Positions 7,553 to 13,812 of a stretch of DNA of 13,812 nucleotides are shown here, one piece after another. Made by a program: the position numbers and the translations under genes. The DNA is taken from contig URSZ01000058.1 of NCBI GenBank assembly GCA_900550635.1, positions 1-13,812 of the forward strand, written 5' to 3'. Position 1 is the first letter of the stretch. Each line of letters opens with the position of its first letter. The DNA comes from an uncultured Prevotella sp. Lineage in GTDB: Bacteria; Bacteroidota; Bacteroidia; Bacteroidales; Bacteroidaceae. The notes under the pieces were generated by a model that was not told the origin of the DNA, made no database searches, and worked only from the letters and a program-made list of their open reading frames with translations.

Positions 7553-7560
7553 CAAAATTA
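7553..7560 (-). promoter_or_regulatory. Candidate promoter -7 element for rlmN
   Basis: TAATTTTG on the minus strand is an exact match to TAnnTTTG, 67 bp before the rlmN start. A TTTG lies 23 bases upstream, slightly far for the usual -33 spacing, at the edge of the glnN terminator. Confidence 0.45.
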
Positions 7561-7584
7561 CATATTTTTTCTTTGGAAAGACAC

Positions 7585-7620
7585 AAAAAGTTCCCGGTTC
7601 GTAATTAAACCGGGAACTTT
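7585..7620 (-). terminator. Rho-independent terminator of glnN
   Basis: A perfect 13-bp stem, AAAGTTCCCGGTT (7587-7599) with AACCGGGAACTTT (7608-7620), has an 8-nt loop. On the minus strand the descending arm runs into a five-base T run (7585-7589). It lies 57 bp beyond the glnN stop. The plus-strand side has only a broken T run, so I assign it to glnN. Confidence 0.8.
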
Positions 7621-7676
7621 AATTTTAGAAATTTCATGCACAGTACACTGTACTTATGCCTGGCACTCACTCAATA

Positions 7677-9866
7677 TTATCTTATAAATAATAACTCGCG
7701 GTACTTTGGCAAAGTCCACTCCTGGTCGCTTACTATCAACTCCAGTTCGTCTATATGGTAACGGATTTCATCGAACATCGGAGCGACCGTATCATGATAC
7801 GCAACCGCTCTCTGCCTGTTGTCTGCAATTCTGTTTGCCACCTTACGGGCTTCTATCATAGCAGCAACACGCTCTTCAATGAAAGCTATATGAGCTGAAA
7901 TGTTTTCAATCAATTCTACATTTCTCTTTGTTGCGGCCTCGGCCCTATCCGCAGGGAGCACGGTGCGGACTTTATAAACATTTTCAACAAGCAGTGTCTG
8001 ATACTTCGTAGCAACCGGCACAATATGGTTCATGGCAAGATCGCCAAGCACGCGACTTTCTATCTGAATCTTCTTTGTATATGTTACCCACTTTACTTCA
8101 TTACGTGCAGCAAGTTCTTTGCGCGTCATTACGTTCGTCGACTCGAACATGGCAACACTTTCCGGCTTTAAATAATTGTCGTATATAACCGGGACAGACG
8201 TTTCGCAATCCAGTCCGCGCCTTTTTGCCTCTTGTTTCCACTCCTCACTGTAACCATTACCTTCGAAATGTATTGCTTTTGTTTCCTTTACCAACTTGCG
8301 CAATTCATCAACAATAGCTGCAGTCTTATCAGAACCGGAAGCCAAACGCTCGTCAACAGCTTTTTTGAACTTTGTAAGCTGTTCGGCAACCGCCGTGTTA
8401 AGAACTATCATAGCAGCTGCACAGTTTGCTTGTGCGCCTACTGCACGAAACTCAAACCTGTTACCTGTAAATGCAAACGGCGATGTCCTGTTGCGGTCAG
8501 TGTTATCAACCAACAATTCGGGTATCTGAGGTATATCAGTTTCTAAATTATGTTTTTTACTGAAAGACACAAGGGCTGAAGTATCAAGTTTTTCTATCTT
8601 ATCAAGAACATTCGACAACTGCGCCCCAAGGAAAGAAGATATTATTGCCGGCGGTGCTTCATTTGCTCCCAAACGGTGCGCATTGCTTGCCGTAGAAATG
8701 CTCGCCTTCAACAAACCATTGTGCTGGTAAACGGCTGCAAGGGTATTAACTATGAATGTAAGAAAACGCAAATTATCTTCTGCCGTTTTACCTGGAGACA
8801 TAAGTCCTATTCCTGTATCTGTTCCCAAAGACCAGTTGTTGTGTTTGCCGCTTCCGTTTATACCCTTGAAAGGTTTTTCGTGAAGCAAGACACGGAAGCC
8901 GTGCTTACGCGCAATCTTTCGCATAAGCGACATAATCAGCATGTTGTGGTCGGTAGCAAGATTGCATTCTTCGAAAACAGGAGCCAATTCATACTGATTT
9001 GGAGCAGCTTCATTGTGACGTGTTTTTACGGGAATACCCAACTTTAACGCTTCTATTTCGAGTTCTTTCATAAAAGCTGTTATGCGGGACGGTATCGCTC
9101 CAAAATAATGGTCTTCCAGCTGTTGGTTCTTAGAACTTTCATGTCCCATCAATGTGCGCCCAGTAAGTAATAAATCCGGACGAGCTGCGTATAATCCCTC
9201 GTCTACAAGGAAATATTCTTGCTCCCATCCAAGATAAGCGTACACCTTATGTACATCGCTGTCAAAATAATGACACACATCAACGGCGGCCTTATCTACC
9301 GCGCGTAAAGCCTTTAGCAAAGGAGCTTTATAATCGAGAGACTCACCGGTAAAAGCAATAAAAATAGTTGGAATATAAAGTGTATCATCTACGATAAAAG
9401 CTGGCGAAGAAGGATCCCACGCTGTGTATCCTCGTGCTTCGAATGTATTTCTTATGCCTCCACTCGGAAAAGAAGAAGCGTCTGGCTCCTGCTGTGCAAG
9501 CAACTTTCCTGAAAATTCCTCTATAACTCCTCCGCGCCCGTTTGGCTCAATAAATGCGTCGTGCTTTTCTGCTGTAGCGTCGGTCAAAGGTGAGAACCAA
9601 TGCGCGTAATGCGTTGCTTTCATTTCTATAGCCCAACGCTTCATTCCTTCTGCCACTGCGTTGGCAATAGAACGGTCAAGCACGCGCCCGTTGTCGATTG
9701 TATCAGTAAGTTTGCGATAAACATCACCGGGAAGATAGCGTAACATTTTCTCGTTGTTGAACACATACTTGCCAAAATACTCCGAGGGACGTTCTTTAGG
9801 CAAAGCCACATCAAGGGGTTTCTTACCAAAAGCAGCCTCTACGACTCTGAATCTCAGTGTTGACAT
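7677..9866 (-). CDS. glnN: Glutamine synthetase type III
   Basis: It ligates ammonia to glutamate using ATP and is the main entry of nitrogen in many Bacteroidetes. At 729 residues it has the length of the GSIII class, far above GSI (about 470). Visible active-site stretches are GWEQEYF (213-219), RHNEAAPNQYE (283-293), KPFKGINGSGKHNNWS (331-346), HRLGANEAPP, and DRNRTSPFAFTGNRFEFR further on. The C-terminal part, rich in charged helices, is typical of the dodecameric GSIII. The start is ATG at 9866, with weak upstream signals. It stands alone: a terminator follows and the M6 peptidase gene is 295 bp upstream on the same strand. No PII (glnB/glnK) or amtB gene is next to it. Confidence 0.96.
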   Translation of the reverse strand: MSTLRFRVVEAAFGKKPLDVALPKERPSEYFGKYVFNNEKMLRYLPGDVYRKLTDTIDNGRVLDRSIANAVAEGMKRWAIEMKATHYAHWFSPLTDATAEKHDAFIEPNGRGGVIEEFSGKLLAQQEPDASSFPSGGIRNTFEARGYTAWDPSSPAFIVDDTLYIPTIFIAFTGESLDYKAPLLKALRAVDKAAVDVCHYFDSDVHKVYAYLGWEQEYFLVDEGLYAARPDLLLTGRTLMGHESSKNQQLEDHYFGAIPSRITAFMKELEIEALKLGIPVKTRHNEAAPNQYELAPVFEECNLATDHNMLIMSLMRKIARKHGFRVLLHEKPFKGINGSGKHNNWSLGTDTGIGLMSPGKTAEDNLRFLTFIVNTLAAVYQHNGLLKASISTASNAHRLGANEAPPAIISSFLGAQLSNVLDKIEKLDTSALVSFSKKHNLETDIPQIPELLVDNTDRNRTSPFAFTGNRFEFRAVGAQANCAAAMIVLNTAVAEQLTKFKKAVDERLASGSDKTAAIVDELRKLVKETKAIHFEGNGYSEEWKQEAKRRGLDCETSVPVIYDNYLKPESVAMFESTNVMTRKELAARNEVKWVTYTKKIQIESRVLGDLAMNHIVPVATKYQTLLVENVYKVRTVLPADRAEAATKRNVELIENISAHIAFIEERVAAMIEARKVANRIADNRQRAVAYHDTVAPMFDEIRYHIDELELIVSDQEWTLPKYRELLFIR

Positions 9867-10161
9867 AATATTATCTGATATTTAATTTTTATATTTCTAA
9901 TTCCAAACGTTATACTACAAGGCATACAGCCGAGCGTCGCATACAAAATGCCGCACACTCTGTGTTGCATAATTCTATTAATGTGCGAAATTACGATATT
10001 ATTTTGATTTATGCGTTTATATAGCAAACTTTGCGAAGCTTGAATTTTTACGTGTGTTTTATTTTAACGAAAAAAGAATTTACCAATGAAGTTGTAAAGC
10101 AAATCATGACTTTCAATTCCATGAAAAAGCATACCGTAGTCAAACGGTCTTCTTTAATTTA
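9867..10161. other. Intergenic region between the M6 peptidase and glnN
   Basis: No gene is supported here. On the minus strand, TAATTTCG (9986-9993) is an imperfect -7 element, and AACGTTTG nearer to glnN is another one-mismatch candidate. A weak hairpin just behind the peptidase stop (ACCGT 10133-10137 with ACGGT 10144-10148) followed by a short T run (10124-10128 on the complement) could be a poor terminator. All of these are low-confidence. Confidence 0.35.
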
Positions 10162-12168
10162 TTATTCGTATTGGCCATTTACTATTTTCTTAACGGTATT
10201 ACTTTTTTTTGAACGTAAAATATAGATTTTGTCATTCGGCAAATCTTCTAACTCATCCCAAGCTTTGTCTTTATACAACAGTACCCCTTCTATCGTATAC
10301 ACATCATATCCTTCGCCACCGTTTCCTCCGGTAATATTCTCTACACCCAACGGATTTTCGAATGAAATTTCCGCAGCTGGTGAATCAACATATCTTGCGG
10401 CCTTGGCAATTACTTTGAAAGTAGGATGCTTCACTAAACCAACTGTTGTCAAATCCATGAAATTATACGATACATCCTGCGTTTTTACAAGCGTCTCGCC
10501 ATCGTAAACTTCTACGCAGTACGTTTCTGCTTCTTCAACCGGATTCCACATTAACACTCTGCTTCCGTCTTTGTTTTGAATGGATAAATTTTCGGGCTTT
10601 TCCAATATTCCGTCTGCCATATAGCAAAAAGACACAACGCCATTACTCTCTGAAATGGAAGTAATGTACTTTCCCAATGATCCGCCTCTGTATGGTGCAA
10701 ATGCAGGCGTCGTATAATCGCTCATTGAAGTATTTTCCGTTATACCCGGGAACAAATCGCCTTGATAATCAGACGGCAACGCCTGGTTTTCCTTAACAAG
10801 TTTTCCGTCAGCAGGAATAATAGTCATGCGTTGGTGTGCCGCGTCATTATTTACTTCATTATCCGCCCACGCACCATAGCTGTAGTCCACATGCATAATC
10901 AACAACCCTGAACCAAGCGTTTTCGGGAACCACGTTGACGGTTGCCTGTTTTCCAGGATATAATACTCGCTGCGTGTGTCATCGTTATCATTCAGAATAT
11001 AGTACGCATTTTGCGACTCTGAACCAAGCGCGTTAACGTGACATAACTGTTTCTTCGTTTCAAGTGTATCAATACTAAGCCAGCCCATAAATTCCCTTTC
11101 ATAAGCCGTATATCCAACGGGTATCTTCCCGTTTGCCCAATATTGCCCGTAGTCCATTATAGACCAAAAACTAAGTCCAAAGATGTCAGTGCTTTCGTTC
11201 GTGTTGTAAAAGTCCGGCAAACCTAAGAAATGCGAAAATTCATGGCAAAACACTCCTATCCCGTCCAACTCGTAAACAGACTCGGAACTGTTGTAAAAAA
11301 GTTCATTGGTTACAAGGTACGAAGAGATAGTACCTCCTTTTGTAATAATCGTCCGCGATGAAAATTTTGCCCATACGGCATTTTCTTCATCCGAAGATTG
11401 CTCGCCCACTCCGGCATACACGATACTCACTACAGGTATCCGGCCGTCTCCGTTGCTATACTTTGAGAAGTCCACGCCCGAGGACTCTGCTTTTTCAACA
11501 GCTTCGCTTACCATTTCGTCAAGGTGTACATCGTTGTAAAATCCGTCATTCTGTCCGTAATAACTACGGTTATTTGAAAGAGTGATTACTCCTACTATAT
11601 CGAATGTAGGCGTATACTTACCCATACTCTGCGACACGAAATAATCACGCACACTGCCGCGCCCGCCATTACCAGTATAATTCTCCGCATTAAAATAGTC
11701 TTGGTACGTTGCGGTTACATTGTCGACAGTAAACTTTATATCTGAATATTGCACCAAAATCACAGGAATAAGCGGGCTGCCGAACTGATCACGCCCCAAA
11801 CTTCGAGAACTAACGCCTTGCCTGCCACGAAGTCGTTTTGCTTCAACAGTTATTTCCGCTGCACGCACTCCGTATCTCTCAAGCCAAACTCGTTCATCCC
11901 TACTGCGGTCATTCACATCATGTGCCAAAAACTTTCCTGTTGTGAATCCCGAAACTGTATCTTGCCAAACGTAACAGTAAACACCAGAAGCATTTTTGAT
12001 TACGACGTAATCGTCAGACGTAATATAATATGAAATATGTTCATCGCCACCCTTCACGAGTGTTACTTTAGTGCCATCGGGCTGGGATACAAGAATTTTA
12101 ATCCTTAAAGCTGGCGAGGCTACCATACTTACATTATATAATAAAACAAGAAAAAGCAGAATCATCAT
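10162..12168 (-). CDS. Secreted M6-family (immune inhibitor A-like) metalloprotease
   Basis: This is a zinc endopeptidase exported across the inner membrane. From ATG at 12168 (or the next codon, 12165) it has 668 residues. Residues 1-18 are a hydrophobic signal-like segment (MMILLFLVLL...). The catalytic motif HExxHxxGxxD is at 309-319 (HEFSHFLGLPD), with ligands H309 and H313. The Met-turn-like stretch WSIMDYG is at 335-341. A fibronectin-III-like domain lies at about 524-606. The last 50 residues (VYTIEGVLLY... KIYILRS) resemble the C-terminal tails used for type IX secretion in Bacteroidetes. The start is uncertain: the signal segment has no leading positive charge and a Lys lies two codons upstream. 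The native upstream DNA is lost at a sequence join about 15-30 bases further on. Confidence 0.85.
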   Translation of the reverse strand: MMILLFLVLLYNVSMVASPALRIKILVSQPDGTKVTLVKGGDEHISYYITSDDYVVIKNASGVYCYVWQDTVSGFTTGKFLAHDVNDRSRDERVWLERYGVRAAEITVEAKRLRGRQGVSSRSLGRDQFGSPLIPVILVQYSDIKFTVDNVTATYQDYFNAENYTGNGGRGSVRDYFVSQSMGKYTPTFDIVGVITLSNNRSYYGQNDGFYNDVHLDEMVSEAVEKAESSGVDFSKYSNGDGRIPVVSIVYAGVGEQSSDEENAVWAKFSSRTIITKGGTISSYLVTNELFYNSSESVYELDGIGVFCHEFSHFLGLPDFYNTNESTDIFGLSFWSIMDYGQYWANGKIPVGYTAYEREFMGWLSIDTLETKKQLCHVNALGSESQNAYYILNDNDDTRSEYYILENRQPSTWFPKTLGSGLLIMHVDYSYGAWADNEVNNDAAHQRMTIIPADGKLVKENQALPSDYQGDLFPGITENTSMSDYTTPAFAPYRGGSLGKYITSISESNGVVSFCYMADGILEKPENLSIQNKDGSRVLMWNPVEEAETYCVEVYDGETLVKTQDVSYNFMDLTTVGLVKHPTFKVIAKAARYVDSPAAEISFENPLGVENITGGNGGEGYDVYTIEGVLLYKDKAWDELEDLPNDKIYILRSKKSNTVKKIVNGQYE

Positions 12169-12179
12169 CTGCTTAACAA

Positions 12180-12200
12180 AAATAATAAAAAACAAGTGAT
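12180..12200. other. Join 1: Bacteroidales to Lachnospiraceae-like DNA
   Basis: The AT-rich leader of the M6 peptidase (minus strand) runs directly into purine-rich DNA carrying a strong Shine-Dalgarno site for acpP (plus strand). Codon use, ribosome-binding style and gene relatives change together here. The exact base cannot be fixed from sequence alone. Confidence 0.6.
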
Positions 12201-12259
12201 AGCCGGAGCAGGAAAAAGAGAAGCATTCCGGGGCTTGAATTAAAGGAGAAGAGAAAATT

Positions 12260-12493
12260 ATGTTAGAAAAAATGAGTGAAATGATTGCAGAGCAGTTAAA
12301 TTGTGATGCAGCAGGAATTACTGCTGAAACTTCTTTCAAGGATGATCTTGGCGCAGATTCACTTGACCTGTTTGAGCTGGTTATGGCTCTTGAGGATGAG
12401 TACAATGTTGAGATTCCGGCAGAGGAGCTTACAGATCTGAATACAGTTGGAGATGTAATCGAGTATCTTAAAAACAAAGGTGTGGAAGCATAA
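12260..12493 (+). CDS. acpP: Acyl carrier protein
   Basis: ACP carries growing acyl chains on a phosphopantetheine arm during type II fatty acid synthesis. The 77-residue, acidic, four-helix protein has the attachment motif GADSLDLFE with Ser34 as the modified residue, and the recognition helix that follows it. AAGGAG (12243-12248) is a strong Shine-Dalgarno site, 11 bases from ATG. Sequence style points to Lachnospiraceae (Firmicutes), unlike the Bacteroidales genes to the left. It is followed by its own terminator rather than by rnc or a fab gene. Confidence 0.95.
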   Translation: MLEKMSEMIAEQLNCDAAGITAETSFKDDLGADSLDLFELVMALEDEYNVEIPAEELTDLNTVGDVIEYLKNKGVEA

Positions 12494-12507
12494 GCAGGAA
12501 TTAAGAG

Positions 12508-12541
12508 ATCCTCTGGGACAATGGTGTCTCAGGGGATTTTT
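12508..12541 (+). terminator. Rho-independent terminator after acpP
   Basis: A 13-bp stem (ATCCTCTGGGACA with TGTCTCAGGGGAT, two G-U pairs) has a 4-nt loop (12521-12524) and runs into T5 (12537-12541). It starts 14 bases after the acpP stop. Confidence 0.85.
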
Positions 12542-12581
12542 CTGTGTATAGGGAAGACGGGGGATTCCGTCGGAAAACCTA

Positions 12582-12611
12582 TGGACATTTTGAAGGCTTT
12601 AGGTATATAAT
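12582..12611 (+). promoter_or_regulatory. Candidate sigma-70-type promoter for gltX
   Basis: TGGACA (12582-12587) and a perfect TATAAT (12606-12611) are separated by 18 bases. They lie about 40 bp before the gltX start, just downstream of the acpP terminator. This type of promoter fits a Firmicute. Confidence 0.55.
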
Positions 12612-12651
12612 ATCACCTATAATGAGAAACAACAAAACGAGGAGAAAAGAA

Positions 12652-12984
12652 ATGACAAAGATCAGAACAAGATTTGCACCGAGTCCTACAGGAAGAATGC
12701 ATGTGGGTAACTTAAGAACAGCTCTTTATGCTTATTTGATCACAAAACATGAAGGCGGAGATTTTATCCTTCGTATTGAAGATACAGACCAGGAACGTTA
12801 TGTGGAGGGAGCCGTAGATATTATTTACCGTACCCTTGAGAAAACCGGACTTATCCATGATGAGGGACCGGATAAAGACGGCGGATTCGGTCCGTATGTA
12901 CAGAGTGAGCGTCAGGCAACAGGCATGTACCTGAAATATGCAAAACAGCTTATTGAGCAGGGAGATGCATACTACTGCTTCTGC
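12652..12984 (+). CDS. gltX: Glutamyl-tRNA synthetase, N-terminal fragment (broken at join 2)
   Basis: GltX charges tRNA-Glu (and often tRNA-Gln in Firmicutes). The start is ATG at 12652, with GAGGAG seven bases upstream. A longer open frame back to 12544 lacks homology and a ribosome-binding site. The class I signature APSPTG lies at residues 9-14, with the HIGH-type HVGN at 17-20 and RIEDTD further on. The fragment keeps 111 of about 485 residues, ending at the family's AYYCFC. After that the frame stays open to 13212 but the protein no longer resembles GltX, so catalytic KMSKS and anticodon-binding parts are absent. It is a product of joining two DNAs, not a natural truncation. Confidence 0.9.
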
Positions 12985-13083
12985 GGCAAGGAAGAACCAA
13001 GCTACGCCAAATGCGGCGCGGGGCATTACGTTTGCGATGCATGCCACGCCAGGCAGGCCATAGAATCAATAATGCGCTACTGT
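12976..13083 (+). pseudogene. About 100-bp fragment of a Cys-rich (DUF5714-like) protein
   Basis: In the same frame as gltX the translation switches to a piece with the pattern C-x-C-GKEEPSYAKC-G-x-G-HYVCDACH, a paired-Cys metal-site type that resembles the N-terminal region of DUF5714 proteins. It has no start, no end, and about 36 codons. The left join probably sits in the shared sequence TGCTTCTGC (12976-12984), which suits both this protein and GltX. The assignment of family is tentative; that it is not GltX is more certain. Confidence 0.45.
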
Positions 13084-13233
13084 GCCGCTGCCGCCGGGCG
13101 CGATGGTAAAAATGTCCTTACCCTGCAAAATGGCGGGGATAACGTCTACCTGTACGGTAGTCGGCTTTTCAATGCCGCATTCGTTGATCGCCTTTACCGT
13201 TTTTTCGCTTAAGCCCAAATCGAGAAAATTCAT
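13084..13233 (-). CDS. DEAD-box RNA helicase, first 50 codons (broken at join 3)
   Basis: The frame starts with ATG at 13233 on the minus strand. It shows the DEAD-box Q-motif region (FLDLGLSEKTVKAI ... IEKPTTVQ, Gln28) and then IPAILQGKDIFTIAPGGSG at 32-50. The last residues are motif I (A-x-x-G-x-G-K-T), but the Lys-Thr that must follow are missing. Beyond 13083 the frame meets a stop within six codons. The gene is thus cut in motif I by a join at 13082-13083. A promoter precedes it. This lies in the same foreign piece as the cupin gene. Confidence 0.8.
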
Positions 13234-13270
13234 TTTATTTATCCGTTTTAAAAAAATTAACCTTGTCCGT

Positions 13271-13298
13271 ATTATCTATTTTTTGCTTTAAGAGTCAA
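13271..13298 (-). promoter_or_regulatory. Candidate sigma-70 promoter for the helicase gene
   Basis: On the minus strand, TTGACT (13293-13298) and GATAAT (13271-13276) have a 16-base spacer, about 37 bp before the helicase start. It lies just beyond the cupin gene terminator. Confidence 0.5.
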
Positions 13299-13312
13299 CC
13301 TTATAATGCCGC

Positions 13313-13346
13313 AAAAAAAACAGGCTGCGGAATGTCCGCGGCCTGT
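13313..13346 (-). terminator. Rho-independent terminator of the cupin gene
   Basis: A 12-bp stem (13320-13331 with 13335-13346, one G-U pair) has a 3-nt loop and is followed on the minus strand by eight T's (13313-13320). It lies 19 bp after the cupin stop. A 16-bp palindrome, CGTTTAAATTTAAACG, spans that stop codon (13357-13372). Confidence 0.85.
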
Positions 13347-13365
13347 AAAAGCGCGTCGTTTAAAT

Positions 13366-13728
13366 TTAAACGCGGCCGTAAACGTCTTCCAGACGGACGA
13401 TGTCGTTTTCATCCAGGTTATCGCCGGCCTGAACTTCGATAAATTCGACGTCGCTGTCGGTGGCGTTTTCGATCCGGTGTTTGGTTTCGACCGGAATGAA
13501 AACGTGTTCGTCGGTCTTTTTGGTCAAAACTTCGTCGCCCAAGGTAACCAAAGCGGTGCCTTTGACAATGATCCAGTGTTCGGCCCGGTGGTGGTGCAGC
13601 TGAAGCGAAAGTTTTGATCCCGGCGTTACTTTGATTCTTTTGACACAGAAAGTTTCACCGCAGTCAATGACTTCCCAGGTGCCCCAGGGGCGGTTGTCTT
13701 TGTCTCCTCTTTTGTATGCATTGGCCAT
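13366..13728 (-). CDS. Mannose-6-phosphate isomerase-type cupin (ManC C-terminal domain alone)
   Basis: This is a 120-residue single-domain cupin like the C-terminal half of bifunctional ManC/AlgA. Those proteins isomerise mannose 6-phosphate and fructose 6-phosphate for GDP-mannose synthesis. Cupin motif 1 is P36-G37...H45-H46-H47...E50-H51, with motif 2 around H84 (KHRIEN). The ending EVQAGDNLDENDIVRLEDVYGR is typical of this domain; PWG is at 14-16. I choose ATG at 13728, with GGGAG six to seven bases upstream; the 14-residue extension to 13770 has no family match. Stand-alone versions occur next to exopolysaccharide genes, which cannot be seen here. The style suggests a proteobacterium, not the Bacteroidales of the main segment. 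Confidence 0.85.
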   Translation of the reverse strand: MANAYKRGDKDNRPWGTWEVIDCGETFCVKRIKVTPGSKLSLQLHHHRAEHWIIVKGTALVTLGDEVLTKKTDEHVFIPVETKHRIENATDSDVEFIEVQAGDNLDENDIVRLEDVYGRV

Positions 13729-13812
13729 TTTTTTGCTCCCAATTAAAAAATTGTACTTGATGAAAATCATAAGATTTTGTATACTGATAAATTAGAGATA
13801 TTCTTGAAATGA

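Noticed and set aside
10031..10225. 64-aa plus-strand frame with a hydrophobic end
   Set aside because: It overlaps the 3' end of the peptidase gene on the opposite strand, and the hydrophobic stretch comes from AT-rich DNA.
12169..12477. 103-residue N-terminal extension of the M6 peptidase frame
   Set aside because: It runs antisense through acpP, is Ser-rich with no homology, and crosses join 1. The signal-like segment starts at 12168.
12544..12651. 36-codon upstream extension of gltX
   Set aside because: It includes the promoter and the Shine-Dalgarno site; GltX homology starts at 12652.
12712..13047. 111-aa minus-strand frame
   Set aside because: Antisense shadow of gltX and the next fragment, without motifs.
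13306..13617. 103-aa plus-strand frame
   Set aside because: Antisense shadow of the cupin gene; the cupin motifs are clear on the minus strand.
12190..13812. Horizontal transfer as the explanation for the right end
   Set aside because: Housekeeping fragments from at least two further lineages, two of them cut within catalytic or metal-site motifs, with no mobile-element signature at the joins.

Overview
This window looks like a chimeric metagenome-type contig. Positions 1 to about 12,190 read as one coherent piece of a Bacteroidales genome. Evidence is a type III glutamine synthetase, promoters of the TAnnTTTG type, lack of strong Shine-Dalgarno sites, and an M6-type secreted peptidase. Every gene there lies on the minus strand. 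The last 1.6 kb is built from at least three short pieces of unrelated bacteria: a Lachnospiraceae-like piece (acpP and the first 111 codons of gltX), about 100 bp of a Cys-rich protein, and a Proteobacteria-like piece (start of a DEAD-box helicase and a complete ManC-type cupin). Genes are cut in mid-domain at the second and third joins.

Bacteroidales part, in transcription order (right to left): secreted M6 metalloprotease (10162-12168); glnN (7677-9866) with its terminator; rlmN with a DUF486 membrane protein behind it (7485-5994); a 568-bp gap holding an AT-rich nest of palindromes; then a six-gene run to the left edge. That run is pdxA, a sugar-phosphate-type nucleotidyltransferase and an ATP-grasp protein (each overlapping the next by 4 bp), then after 124 bp a CDP-alcohol phosphatidyltransferase, a flippase-like multi-TM protein and a HAD phosphatase cut by the window edge.

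The most interesting content is that left run. A nucleotidyltransferase could make a CDP-activated polar alcohol, or its phosphate could be condensed with a CDP-lipid. The CDP-alcohol phosphotransferase would make a phospholipid or sphingolipid headgroup, the HAD enzyme could remove a phosphate, and the LPG-synthase-TM protein could move or further modify the lipid. The ATP-grasp protein has an inositol-phosphate-kinase/RimK-like layout and no assigned role. An inositol-type lipid is a reasonable hypothesis because Bacteroidetes make inositol sphingolipids, but no inositol-phosphate synthase is inside the window and the substrate cannot be read from sequence.

Right end: acpP has its own terminator, gltX has a sigma-70-type promoter, and the DEAD-box helicase and cupin are separated by a strong minus-strand terminator. 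These are individually ordinary genes. Their juxtaposition with the Bacteroidales segment should not be read as biology. No tRNA, rRNA, CRISPR array, insertion sequence or phage gene was seen.
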